Origin: Legionella sp. PC997 | GTDB lineage: Bacteria; Pseudomonadota; Gammaproteobacteria; Legionellales; Legionellaceae | Direction of reading: 5' to 3' | Length of the DNA: 64,000 nt | Assembly: GCF_014109825.1 (NCBI RefSeq) | Contig: NZ_CP059576.1 | Coordinates: 2,258,001 to 2,322,000 of the forward strand | In this document: piece by piece, positions 30,501-38,291 of the stretch | Layout: every line of letters starts with the position of its first letter | Position numbering within the stretch: position 1 is the first letter of the stretch | Notes under the pieces: generated by a model | What the model was told of the DNA's origin: nothing | What the model saw: the letters and a program-made list of their open reading frames with translations, nothing else | The model's database searches: none | Position numbers and translations under genes: made by a program

Positions 30501-33251
30501 AATGAAAATACTATTGAAGAAGTGAGAGATAAACTCAAGCTACAAGCGACGGTCGATAGAACCTACACTCAGGCAATTGATGAGGCCCAACAAATTTTGA
30601 TGCTGCAAATTGAAGCATGGGAAAGCTTGCTTCTCGAGATCTATCCTAATGATCCTAAAATGAAATATGAGCTTTATCAATGGCGTGAAATGCTGCTGAG
30701 TGAATTAACTCGATCCCAAGACGCAGCTGTATCTGAAACTTCCTTGTATGAAAGTATAACTCAGTTTAAAAAATCAGCGTCCAAATTTTGGGAGGCTGCA
30801 CGCGAAGAACAATGGGCAGCTAAAGCTGCAAAAGCTCCTATGACGAATGAACAGGCTCTAAGATTTAAGTATTTGAAAGAATTAGATTTTGTTCAAGAAT
30901 TGAACATTCAAACAAAGCTGCAACAAAAAGGCAAACAGTTCACTGCAGCAACAAAAGCATTAATGTACCAGAACCTTGAAACCGTGATTGCTGATAAAGC
31001 AGGGGCTGTTTTGGAGTATACAAATCCTTCTGAACAGATAAGAAAAAGTCTTGAATTGGCTCAAAGCAAACAAATTTTACCTAATTTAATTGGAGAGTTT
31101 TGCTCTATATGTCCCAATGCGATCAAAATATTTTTCCCTAAAAATTCGCCACAAAATTCTTCCTATATACCCGAAATAGTTAGAAATGTGATTGACAACC
31201 TCATAGAACAAAAAAACAAAGTGCTACATGGTGATGAGCAACAAGAAGTTTCTGAAAGTATCATCCAGTTTTATCAAAAGAAACTAAAAGATGCGGACAG
31301 TAAACAAATTCGGGAATTATTGGCTAAAATGAAACCTTTAATTCTAAATCGTTGCGCTGAAATTACAAAATTTTCACTGGTAGAACAATTTAAAATGCAG
31401 GGGTTGATCCTTTCATTTTCAGCTCTTTATCGAAATTTGGAGTTGCCTGAAGATGCAGATTTAAATAATCTGCAAAGAAGTTATGATGCAGAAATCATGA
31501 AAAAACTGGCAGAATATTTACGCAATGAATTTGCATGGATAAACGAAAAACCAGCTCCTTTTCATGCGATTTTTGAACGCACTGAAGCCAAGAAAGCAGC
31601 ATTGGATATTTTTAACTTGGCTGGTAATCTAATCAATTCACCTCAAGATCCAGATCTAATCGGTGAACTGTATAAAGCGCTTCAACAACATAAAGTCATT
31701 TTAAAAAATAAATATTTATTTTCAATAAGTCACTCATCTCCTCGAAAAGTAATTAATGATGCACTTGATGCGATTGACTCATTAAATAATGCCCCGCACT
31801 GTGATCTTGATTTTCGCCAAAATTGTCATGATAAAGTGGTTTCCGAGCATCAGATCGCTGTATTTCGTAATTTGTTAACAAAAATGTCCCCTTACTTTTT
31901 TAAAACTTCCGATCCTACCTGGAACCATTTGAAACAAACGCTGCTTCGTATCAGTGAACAGAGTAAAGATAATCCAAGTCATGTGATCCATGAATTATAT
32001 GAAGCCACTGTCCGATTTAGCACATATAAAGCATATCAGCCTTACTTAACGCAATTGAGTTCTTTACAAAAGCAACTTACACGCTCCATAGAGGAGTTGG
32101 GTAAAAAGGATGGATTAAATCAAGATGTTCAGGAAAGTCTATTTAAACAGAAACAAGCTCGATTTGCTGAATTACTACAGGTGGACCCCGGAAAGTTGCA
32201 CATTCAAAATGGAACTGATGGCATTCAGTCCTACATAGAACTTCAAGTAGAAGATATGCCCTACCGAAAGGAATTTACCGGGTATCAATCCTCCTTTTTA
32301 GCCCGCGTAGATTTAGAACGAAACAAACTGAAAGCGGCTAAGGAAACACTGGATAAAAATAAAGACTCTCTACTTAAACTTGATGATAAAGCGATTGAAG
32401 TGCTTCCTGAACAAAAACAGGTTGAATTTAAAAAACTAGCCCGATTAAAAGCTCTTTTAACATTGGATTGGAATAATTTAAATATCGATCATCATGAACT
32501 TCCTGATTTAATCCGCCAAAAAATGGAGTATGTCGATGAAATAAAACAGTGGAATTGGAAATTAAACCCTGTAGATCAAAATCGACTTAAGGTTATTTTT
32601 GGCAAAATACCTGATGAGCGCTTTTTTGTTCTTATCACCAAACAAGGTAGAATAGAGGAGGATCTGGGGGGGATACGCCGTAGAATACAAGATATTTCCG
32701 AAAAAATAACTGCCCAGGAAAAAGAGATTGAAAATATAGATAAAACGATTAAATCTGCAACAAATCGGATGAATGAAGCCAGCTGTTCTTACCTGGAAAG
32801 CGGGCAATTGATAGCAAAGAACCTAATAAACCAACGAGCTATTCGGCATATTAAAGCACAGATTGAATTACTGAATGAAACAAAAATTTCTATCCAAGAA
32901 CAGGAACGAGACTGTCTGCATGCTTTAAAAGATCACAATGAACTATTGGACACCCACCGAGGGGAGCTTGTAAGAAGACTTCTGGAGCAAACCAAACTCG
33001 ATCTTGCATCCTTCATTGATGATACGTCTCAAAAACAAGTTTCTTTGATAGAACAAGAGTTCATGGAAACTGAACCTGTTATCGAAAGGATTGAAAAAGA
33101 AGAACGTCAAAAAACCAAGTATCAAACGCTTCGATTCTTCAAAACAAGTGAATTGTTACGTTATGAGGCAAGCTTGGCTCAAGAGGAAGCTCAAATACTA
33201 CTCCCTGATCAGCAAGAACAGGTTCAAAGTGCAGAAGTACTTGTCTATTAG
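24504..33251 (+). CDS. Giant SecA-like DEAD/helicase-core protein, candidate Dot/Icm effector
   Basis: About 2,915 residues, starting at GTG 24504 (GGGAG upstream; the frame is open to a TTG at 24483). Residues 1 to about 1330 are helical with no named domain. A SecA-type motor follows. Walker A is KTGEGKS near 1466, then a TANPTLLIRDYE segment (SecA TVNDYLAxRD). Next come LDECDD near 1568 (SecA DEVD), ISATPGD, a VGTAMLAKGIDI motif and QIAGRAARNGKPGEW near 1957 (SecA QLRGRSGRQGDPG). The remaining ~950 residues are helical, with coiled coils at about 2700-2860. It has no signal peptide or membrane segment, no SecA zinc finger, and is over three times SecA length. The C-terminus has acidic residues and a hydrophobic end, compatible with an Icm/Dot signal. 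A SecA-derived motor used outside secretion is the simplest reading. Confidence 0.85.
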   Translation: MPQYSENKYIQSLLENLISSYETEINYTPLEIELDSKQFTEKDIDALLNFINDDRKRLFIFKIPENQQASNRLGLIARRIILNKTAETLLKNTSNEPKINPLKYALSSSSPAVRARIQIQKSILLPKPPSIQKVIHLEQSEHVGGPDLNLVPIESTEIPELIKQLKALGIDNLQESALPLIKEHIYAFSDGIIPGNLPKGFYINKDKKALCYTDAPRKLPSGLAPVLKKQELLTLPSIEEATALLPHLPQNTLSLLLRSKFSLAKKNMLLSLTPAYENEIKTFLMELYKSNGSLSPKQHDEFIVPLLCKQYILGGEAHTVLLVRLLNTCLNKKIDLEFLKNPEVQNSLLSTRGIKNLQKLTQLPSEQKEWWNTLVRSHLEFDKSSFDFNTFFDAYTQIIIPRIAEKNLTLPNPCPIHHKGHFLVTLNRVLDVIEHAKNPQEQCLSLSDLNWGATGVHYAMLQKPASEQFRQVAACMQLENPEDTITDPLLVYQRITTEPYELTPWLFRYMGQHWKAEIRLADIQEQLREIEKLTSWTSAQKNQLTFILACTFANDAALDPAQWKETLIHCIHSLQGLEENERTHLLQGFSRCFLFKPQPSLMQIKTLMKQCREFKTEFPDKDLNVDFIVPLVSFLENEGFELLNTLQERIQKTAPAEIDKFSLSVTAAFTAMLQKNRQNFSTEIIKLLAKLNEPDLNQESLERLLGAIQSIKDKKGELFQHVILSTLSQINLSKSQTLPKAEQIQLLLQGLADSAETIPAECKTLEKQEAWLKALIIEKNPFPGCVLGNGDISKLDDLIVDALVEAIKKRSAVFKIDVLKKALQKNLDNLIVPKQLRDQLNRELIPLFDAVEDLVNLLQSPNPKFSEVIEKLRFFEEKKPLLLEGMYSLLIGETKGEYILSFLLTGKRKATDQTTNKTFATVLGQVHNLFLSQMRPFFDNPLNKQIVKDLDLNTCLSWMAAFNETHSLTFFFKEELIQKKVLPALKKTLQQLNTQDSEFEKSILEEAALIDENAPADQALEGYKNKIESLANYLNLLIEINDRLPQQFIKIYKQLNTGSLARLNYHQKHTLVNKLISDSSEKLDLYLKLTTQTLDEHPNADNISIGRAVDGLVELFDLPDLDPETQTMFFKMSMAHNLKSTTAFPLAALNKFKKSDLSEETKSLIIKQIIQILVGLSTTESGLIPELVEKTQLFLTHNINQHELCIALLNRISQDNATQNMSTYPHILEQLAEINPEEKRAKVATILTGLAKNKKDSTVTLVSLLEITKGLKRRLSADVDQVLKLFSTPPYPNAQSLNAALLAHDSEKINAYYLSFDTNPFAKPGEKRDLVKQFATDRIKDALTNLQDLLHEEDLPHALQMKLARQLTFIETLGYTDPLNPGDFTGLKGLTACSRHDLKVQAERLLQQLRSQRIGPKDREIAHLELLAYLREIYFRTTGIFPNTTQMLVLLLALEDPSSNLLMRIKTGEGKSINTPMLSVIQWAQGGTVVQWTANPTLLIRDYENSCEPFFNFLKIKSALIQSNSPIERFIPNGINCSTVEDMASFHLAAKMEGTEKLLETDGPVHIVLDECDDALLDQVTLYKLVAEVEDANANNPAQWIYPLAYQFINLPGFRKLNPAWDEDEDLDQFRLFLNKQINEQFNGDVEKQNYLMASSNTQLKQWIHASCIAATLVENKHFIMQPLKEKNEAGHEITKKIACIPLIRSTPKTGSIFTESVQQALEARLKAERKDEAQYICIDAVPSVLGSQSARGLIKFFQKTLGRLLGISATPGDKTELESLATSVGTQAISVAPYAGDKRINHPPIFTFNRDETVKAIHETFKKIKRPVTKPTMEINPDETILPYDETLILQRKNAIEKWSHTQTQPILIVNEDFDEAQAIGTSLKIYEEQGFKVQIITGKESAAELDKIIKQAGQANTITVGTAMLAKGIDINTGDHPKGLFVIQTYPDTERMTTQIAGRAARNGKPGEWLPIYQVKAPKDLLNKFFYYVFPWTRQRINENTIEEVRDKLKLQATVDRTYTQAIDEAQQILMLQIEAWESLLLEIYPNDPKMKYELYQWREMLLSELTRSQDAAVSETSLYESITQFKKSASKFWEAAREEQWAAKAAKAPMTNEQALRFKYLKELDFVQELNIQTKLQQKGKQFTAATKALMYQNLETVIADKAGAVLEYTNPSEQIRKSLELAQSKQILPNLIGEFCSICPNAIKIFFPKNSPQNSSYIPEIVRNVIDNLIEQKNKVLHGDEQQEVSESIIQFYQKKLKDADSKQIRELLAKMKPLILNRCAEITKFSLVEQFKMQGLILSFSALYRNLELPEDADLNNLQRSYDAEIMKKLAEYLRNEFAWINEKPAPFHAIFERTEAKKAALDIFNLAGNLINSPQDPDLIGELYKALQQHKVILKNKYLFSISHSSPRKVINDALDAIDSLNNAPHCDLDFRQNCHDKVVSEHQIAVFRNLLTKMSPYFFKTSDPTWNHLKQTLLRISEQSKDNPSHVIHELYEATVRFSTYKAYQPYLTQLSSLQKQLTRSIEELGKKDGLNQDVQESLFKQKQARFAELLQVDPGKLHIQNGTDGIQSYIELQVEDMPYRKEFTGYQSSFLARVDLERNKLKAAKETLDKNKDSLLKLDDKAIEVLPEQKQVEFKKLARLKALLTLDWNNLNIDHHELPDLIRQKMEYVDEIKQWNWKLNPVDQNRLKVIFGKIPDERFFVLITKQGRIEEDLGGIRRRIQDISEKITAQEKEIENIDKTIKSATNRMNEASCSYLESGQLIAKNLINQRAIRHIKAQIELLNETKISIQEQERDCLHALKDHNELLDTHRGELVRRLLEQTKLDLASFIDDTSQKQVSLIEQEFMETEPVIERIEKEERQKTKYQTLRFFKTSELLRYEASLAQEEAQILLPDQQEQVQSAEVLVY

Positions 33252-33275
33252 TACTGAATAAATTGCCCGGCAGGA

Positions 33276-33304
33276 CCGGGTTGCACCAACCAGGTTGTTT
33301 TTTT
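33276..33304 (+). terminator. Terminator after the giant gene
   Basis: CCGGGTTG pairs with CAACCAGG (one internal mismatch) around a CAC loop, followed by TTGTTTTTTT-like sequence. It starts 25 bases past the stop codon. Confidence 0.7.
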
Positions 33305-33443
33305 ATACTCGAAATCATGGATTATTAGCGCAAACATTATGCTAAATTTATAGTTTTTAAATAAATAGAATATTTTTATAACTATTGACAACCCATTGAA
33401 AACGATGATAAAAAAATCACACCCAAACTGATTAGGCATAAAA

Positions 33444-33839
33444 ATGAAAAAATTCTATACTTTTCTTCTCTTGGGGTTAGCAACGGGTTCATCCTTAGCA
33501 AATCCATGTATCAGTTCACAAAGAAGTTGTTTAAAGCTCAAAAATCAACACCCTCAATCAGCAAAAATTGAGTGTAACTGGTTGAATGAAGTGGCTTCTG
33601 CCGGTAGATCGCAGGGCTCCACTCAATTGGATTTAAGTTATGGTGACGGTCTTGGAGCTCCGGAACCTCGACAAGTTTCTTGCAAACTTACCATAGGACA
33701 AACCAAACAAAGCTTCGAATTTCATAATCCATATTGGGGTTCATTAATTGAATTTAGTTTGATCTCTGAACGGCAACTCGAAGTACACATTACAGATGGA
33801 TGGAGCACGAGAGAAACACGATATGCATTTACTTGGTAA
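33444..33839 (+). CDS. Small exported protein of unknown function
   Basis: A 131-residue protein with a clear Sec signal peptide (cleavage near residue 19, SLA-N). The mature part has four cysteines (in PC-IS, SC-LK, EC-NW, SC-KL), which could form two disulfides, and looks beta-rich. No family recognised. AGG precedes the ATG. It stands alone between the giant gene's terminator and the convergent mtfA. Confidence 0.75.
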   Translation: MKKFYTFLLLGLATGSSLANPCISSQRSCLKLKNQHPQSAKIECNWLNEVASAGRSQGSTQLDLSYGDGLGAPEPRQVSCKLTIGQTKQSFEFHNPYWGSLIEFSLISERQLEVHITDGWSTRETRYAFTW

Positions 33840-33899
33840 TTACCCCCTTAACTTGGGTGAAACGAAGTTCAGTTAGGGTAACAGCTTCCTTCACCGAAG

Positions 33900-34670
33900 C
33901 TAAAAAACATTAGTCCTAAGAGGATCTTGACGATAAAATTGAGTGAGTAAATCATAAATATCAGGATAGTACCGGTTGATTACTTCAGGTTTTTCAAAAA
34001 ATAATTCAGAAAATACGGCAAAAAATTCAGCAGGTGAGGTAGCTGCATAGGGATCAATTGGAATAGGATCCTCTAGCTGGATACGGCTTATCAGATTTTC
34101 ATATCCCTTGTTGAATGCCTCAGCCCAGTGTTTCGCTGACATTCCTTTATGAAGTGGAGGAAATCCATTCGCCCTTCCATTTTGCATATCTAATTTATGG
34201 GCAAATTCATGAATTACCACATTACGCCCTCCTTTTCCACCATGATGTAATGCATCATCCCAAGAAATAATGACTGGCCCCTGCTGCCATGACTCACCAC
34301 TTAAGTAGGATCTTCCTAAATGTTCTATACCAAACTCATCAATTGTTTTGCTTTCATGCGAGTAGGCGCCGGGATATATCACAACCGAAATCCAACCGTC
34401 GTACCAATCGAAACCAAGATTCAAAATAGGGAGGCAGGCTTGTAGTGCAATAGTTAATTTCATAGCAAGTGTTATTTGCAGGTCTCCAACCGCTTCCAAG
34501 GATTTATAGTGAAGAAATAAAATTGCCAAACGCTTAAGCTTTATTTGTTCTTGCTCACTTAAACGTCGTAGTAACTGTAAGTTCTGAAATACGTCTTCCC
34601 ATTGTTCGTCCCTGACAGGTGAATGACCTATGATTCGTTTGTACCGCCATCTTTTTAGCCAGTGAAACAT
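33900..34670 (-). CDS. mtfA: MtfA-family zinc peptidase
   Basis: A 256-residue M90-family protein. The zinc motif is HEFAH (His 154, Glu 155, His 158), followed by KLDMQNG and later SPAEFFAVFSELFFEKP, which supplies the third ligand region. In enterobacteria MtfA binds the Mlc repressor and has aminopeptidase activity; whether Mlc exists here is unknown. Cytoplasmic, single gene; AGG upstream of the ATG. Confidence 0.9.
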   Translation of the reverse strand: MFHWLKRWRYKRIIGHSPVRDEQWEDVFQNLQLLRRLSEQEQIKLKRLAILFLHYKSLEAVGDLQITLAMKLTIALQACLPILNLGFDWYDGWISVVIYPGAYSHESKTIDEFGIEHLGRSYLSGESWQQGPVIISWDDALHHGGKGGRNVVIHEFAHKLDMQNGRANGFPPLHKGMSAKHWAEAFNKGYENLISRIQLEDPIPIDPYAATSPAEFFAVFSELFFEKPEVINRYYPDIYDLLTQFYRQDPLRTNVF

Positions 34671-34850
34671 TACTAGAACCTGGCTGGAACTAAGAAGATT
34701 AAAATTCCTTTTACAAGAATATCAAGGGATCGGCTATTTACATAAAAATGAAGTATTGTATTAATTTTTTTCCTTAATTCTTTAGCCATATGATCCCTTA
34801 TAACTTATTGTTTCAATTATATTTATGTATCACAAAAAACCGTGATCAAT

Positions 34851-36350
34851 CTAAATTAGCATCTTATATCCATCTTCTCCAAGAGAATGATCCGCTACTA
34901 AATCAAAATTGACTCTCATATCTTGACTATTAAAATGTCCTGGATCATCGCGGCCCAAAACATAGCTAGTCAAATCAGAGTATTCAATTGGTTTATCATC
35001 AAATTGGAGCAGTTCTTTAATTGCAATAAATTTGGATTGATTTAATGCATTAACCAATGCAAGTCCAGAAGTAGTTGTACTGTAAAAACTATAACTGTAA
35101 CGATCGCGTTGCAATGCAACTGCCAGAATATCTCTAAGGATATAACTCAGCTGTTCTTCATCGAATGCATCTTCGCCTTCGCGTTGAAGATCATTTCTTA
35201 TTTTAAGTAATAACCCACCTTTTTCACCTTGTTTACTTGTATTGGTCATCTTACTGTTAATAAATTCGATCAAATCGACCAATACTGCGTTTGTTAAAGG
35301 GGTCTTTTTCCTTTCTAAATAAGGCCGCTCTGGCTCTACTTTTAAACAGAGTTCCCCTGGATCCTGGGATTCAGTATCGATAAGTTCACGATGGGTTTTA
35401 TTTAAATATTTTGCTGAATTCGAGACTGTAATCTTCGATTGATCCTGAGAATGCAAGACTCTACTTTTAGGGATGATGGTGGCAATAATTTCAGCTAAAA
35501 TACATTTCCATTTCGCTCCCTCTCGTTGAAATTCATTAATGATCTCGGACAGTTCTATATTCTCTCCGGATTTTACTATGCTCCCCACCCTATCCAAGAA
35601 CTGATACATAATCGCTTTACTCAGTTTTCTGATTACAGGAATCACATCCACTCCATAACGTAGATGAACGGCATCATTTTCTTTATCAACATCCTGAAAT
35701 GCTTTTAAATGCGCACCTAAAATAACTTCTTCTCTAACCTGACAATGTTGAGGATAAGTAGGTCTTATAGGAATATGGAATTTTGCAAGGATCTGATCGA
35801 CAAAGTCTTCAGTGTCATCACCCACTTCAAGATAAGGATAGAGCGTTTCAACATAATTTAAATTTTTAGAATGAGATAAATCAATTGCGTTATTGGTTAA
35901 GGTATACTGAAAAACATCTAAAAAAGGAACATAAAATAAATTACCAGGTACAGGATCTAAAAGAAGCAAATTGGTTTCCAAATGAAAATGATCAATATGA
36001 GCTAACTTTATAGCTGCCATAATCGCAGCAATACCACCTCGACTTAAACCGATGCCATTAAATTTTACTTTATATCCATCTTTAATTAATCTTTTGATCA
36101 CTTCGACTACTTGATCACTTTGTTTTTTAACTCCAGCACCGAATAAAAGCCCTTTCACTCCATAATCAACACCGCATCCATTAAAACCCATTTTAAAATG
36201 GGTAGCATCTTTATATTGTTCAACCTCCTGAGCAGAGGTAATGCGTACCCCCTTACAATCTTTCGATAAAACTTGATGCAAATGAGTATTCGGTTCTTCA
36301 ATACTGTAGATTGTTCCTTCAAATATCGCGGTTAGAGTGATCTCTTTCAT
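34851..36350 (-). CDS. DUF2235/Tle1-like putative alpha/beta hydrolase, candidate effector
   Basis: A 499-residue cytoplasmic protein. The N-terminal half looks like the DUF2235 hydrolase domain: NGCGVDYG, then the nucleophile elbow GIGLSRGGIAA (Ser 103), LLLLDPVPG (Asp 132) and ILGAHLKAF (His 214, at the position of the family's G-x-H-S motif). Together these suggest a Ser-Asp-His triad. DUF2235 proteins include type VI phospholipase toxins. The C-terminal 130 residues (LVDLIEFINSK to the end) form a separate, unrecognised region. No signal peptide. Its context among unknown genes and the missing export signal fit a Dot/Icm effector, but this is inference. Confidence 0.7.
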   Translation of the reverse strand: MKEITLTAIFEGTIYSIEEPNTHLHQVLSKDCKGVRITSAQEVEQYKDATHFKMGFNGCGVDYGVKGLLFGAGVKKQSDQVVEVIKRLIKDGYKVKFNGIGLSRGGIAAIMAAIKLAHIDHFHLETNLLLLDPVPGNLFYVPFLDVFQYTLTNNAIDLSHSKNLNYVETLYPYLEVGDDTEDFVDQILAKFHIPIRPTYPQHCQVREEVILGAHLKAFQDVDKENDAVHLRYGVDVIPVIRKLSKAIMYQFLDRVGSIVKSGENIELSEIINEFQREGAKWKCILAEIIATIIPKSRVLHSQDQSKITVSNSAKYLNKTHRELIDTESQDPGELCLKVEPERPYLERKKTPLTNAVLVDLIEFINSKMTNTSKQGEKGGLLLKIRNDLQREGEDAFDEEQLSYILRDILAVALQRDRYSYSFYSTTTSGLALVNALNQSKFIAIKELLQFDDKPIEYSDLTSYVLGRDDPGHFNSQDMRVNFDLVADHSLGEDGYKMLI

Positions 36351-36583
36351 TAATTAAAACCTTATAAATACAGATTGTAAGGAACCGCATTCTAACAACA
36401 TCAAGCATGATGGGCAATTAACAATCAAACAAAGAACTTTTTTTATCCAGTTGTTTTATTTTTATAAGTCTGATTTAATCCGCTATGTATTTTAAGTAGA
36501 AGCTGTGGATAAAAAGTAATCCTTGCGTTTATAAGATAAACGAATTTTTTGTACGTAATCAAGATCGAACTGTAACCTAGATA

Positions 36584-36949
36584 ATGAATCAGCCACTCAC
36601 TTTTTTAATAGATAAATTAAACAAACAACTCCATGAACTGGACTTAAATTTACATGCGGCGCAGTGTACGAAGCAAGAGCTCGAACAACAAATCCAAAAT
36701 ATTGAAGAACAGATTGACCAAACACAAACTAACTCCCGTCTCGTTAATCCTGCAAGTGAAATCAATTGGCTTAACTTCATTATTCAACAGCAAGAAAAAA
36801 AAGAATCGATTACTCTGGATCTTAAAAATTACCGAGATGTAGAAAATAAATTAAAGGAGAAAATCAATCGAATTAAAATGGAATTAAGCATGTTAACGAA
36901 TTATTTGCATCGACAATCAACTAATGAGCAGAAAAGTTCATTAGTTTAA
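36584..36949 (+). CDS. Small coiled-coil protein
   Basis: A 121-residue protein that is almost entirely heptad-like helix (residues 5-50 and 65-108), Gln/Lys/Glu rich, with no signal or membrane segment. Function unknown. It is divergent from the DUF2235-like gene (233-base gap) and convergent with the membrane pair. No strong Shine-Dalgarno is seen, so the start is less certain. Confidence 0.6.
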   Translation: MNQPLTFLIDKLNKQLHELDLNLHAAQCTKQELEQQIQNIEEQIDQTQTNSRLVNPASEINWLNFIIQQQEKKESITLDLKNYRDVENKLKEKINRIKMELSMLTNYLHRQSTNEQKSSLV

Positions 36950-36992
36950 TTTTTTCTTAATTACTAATCCCTAATCGTTAAATAGACTTTAC

Positions 36993-37526
36993 TTAAATGC
37001 ATCGGAAAGCACACTCTTCTATACTAACTTCCGCCTTTACCTCATCATGAATTCCCGGCGCATCCACGACCTTTCCTGAAAATAATGCCTCTATTGAAGC
37101 AGTAGAACGAGTAACTACAGAAATTAAGCTATGAGGAACACTAAGAATTGCTAATAAAGCACTCACAGCAGCTGTAAAAAGGGCAACTCCAACAAACTGT
37201 ACCATAAATCCCGTAAATTCTAGTGCGTCATCCCGGAGCGTCGGAGCATCAAATAAAGCACTGCCAGCTGCGACAAGCAAACCTCCAACGCAAATTACGG
37301 TAGAAAGAACTGAAGCATATACGGAAAATCCAGCAGTCACAACTCCAGAGAGCGGGTATATACCTGGAGCAATTAATTCACCGAGGAACTCATATCTATT
37401 TTTATACGGAGTGAAAAAACCAGGACGAGCTCTGTATGTGTTAATTGCTCGATGGGCGATATCCTCAATGGTTTCACCCTCTAAAATGAAATTTATTTCT
37501 TTTTCGCCAATCAAATAAAACATAAA
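36993..37526 (-). CDS. Membrane protein, second of a tandem paralogous pair
   Basis: About 177 residues from ATG 37526 (GGAAG upstream); the frame also allows ATG 37541 or TTG 37568. It shares with its upstream neighbour an RPGFFxPY motif, EFLG, a hydrophobic region with ICVGGLL, and LSVPHSLISVVTRSTAS just after the last membrane segment. Four or so hydrophobic stretches lie between residues 50 and 140. No named family. The gap to the first copy is about 50 bases or less, so the pair is likely co-transcribed. Confidence 0.65.
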   Translation of the reverse strand, partial: FMFYLIGEKEINFILEGETIEDIAHRAINTYRARPGFFTPYKNRYEFLGELIAPGIYPLSGVVTAGFSVYASVLSTVICVGGLLVAAGSALFDAPTLRDDALEFTGFMVQFVGVALFTAAVSALLAILSVPHSLISVVTRSTASIEALFSGKVVDAPGIHDEVKAEVSIEECAFRCI

Positions 37527-37577
37527 TCTTCCACATTTCATGTGTCCATTATTTTTAAATAAAACCAAAGAGAGTTT

Positions 37578-38102
37578 TTATTGCAGTTTACTTGTTTGTA
37601 CTTCAGTAGTAGTTTCCATATTGTTCATGCATTCTAGTACTTCAGCGCCCATAGAAGCAAAACTACGAGTACCCAAAGTAATCAAAGCACAGGGAATGCT
37701 AAGAGCTGCAAGTAAAAGACTGGCTGATGCGACTAAAAGCGCATAGCCTGTTAAATATAAAAAAATAGAAGCGGCTCCAAATGCTGTATCGCAGAGTTCT
37801 GTATTTCCGAAGGCAGCAGCTCCAAGACCTAAAACCACCCCCCCAATGCAAATAAGTGGGGAAATAACACCTACAACAACCCCCATTATACCCAAAGCAG
37901 CAAACTCCAAGGGATGCACAACTGGAGCGAGCACACCGCCAAGAAACTCTTTATTGTCTTGATAGGGTTGAAAAAAACCAGGACGCTTTTTATAAAGCTC
38001 AATAAATCGTGCTCTTTCATAGGAAAAAAATGAAGAATCATCCGGATCGTTCATATCATTTAATAGATACCAGATATCATCTAAACTTATCATTCCCAGC
38101 AT
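37578..38102 (-). CDS. Membrane protein, first of a tandem paralogous pair
   Basis: 174 residues with GAGGGAG before the ATG. It has a short acidic N-terminus, the KRPGFFQPYQDNKEFLGG motif shared with the downstream copy, a Gly/Ala-rich membrane region (about 55-140) and LSIPCALITLGTRSFAS. It is probably an integral membrane protein with several helical hairpins. The pattern (short cytoplasmic head, glycine-rich transmembrane block) is seen in Legionella-specific families, but no name or function can be given. Confidence 0.7.
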   Translation of the reverse strand: MLGMISLDDIWYLLNDMNDPDDSSFFSYERARFIELYKKRPGFFQPYQDNKEFLGGVLAPVVHPLEFAALGIMGVVVGVISPLICIGGVVLGLGAAAFGNTELCDTAFGAASIFLYLTGYALLVASASLLLAALSIPCALITLGTRSFASMGAEVLECMNNMETTTEVQTSKLQ

Positions 38103-38291
38103 ACAATCTCCCTCGCTTATTTTTTGCCCATGCTAAAGAGATGCCATGTGGATGTCAATCTATTATCTTCTTAGAACTGTCGTTATTTTCAAACTGAGGA
38201 TGGAACAAATTCTTACTAAATTCCTTTAATAATCTCAATGCAGAACCTTATCCGATCGCTTTTTTATAAATATCACTTCACTCAAATAGAA

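Noticed and set aside
24504-33251. Housekeeping SecA translocase
   Set aside because: Length, missing zinc finger and other SecA domains, altered DEVD (DECD) and effector-type promoter argue against the secretion ATPase itself.
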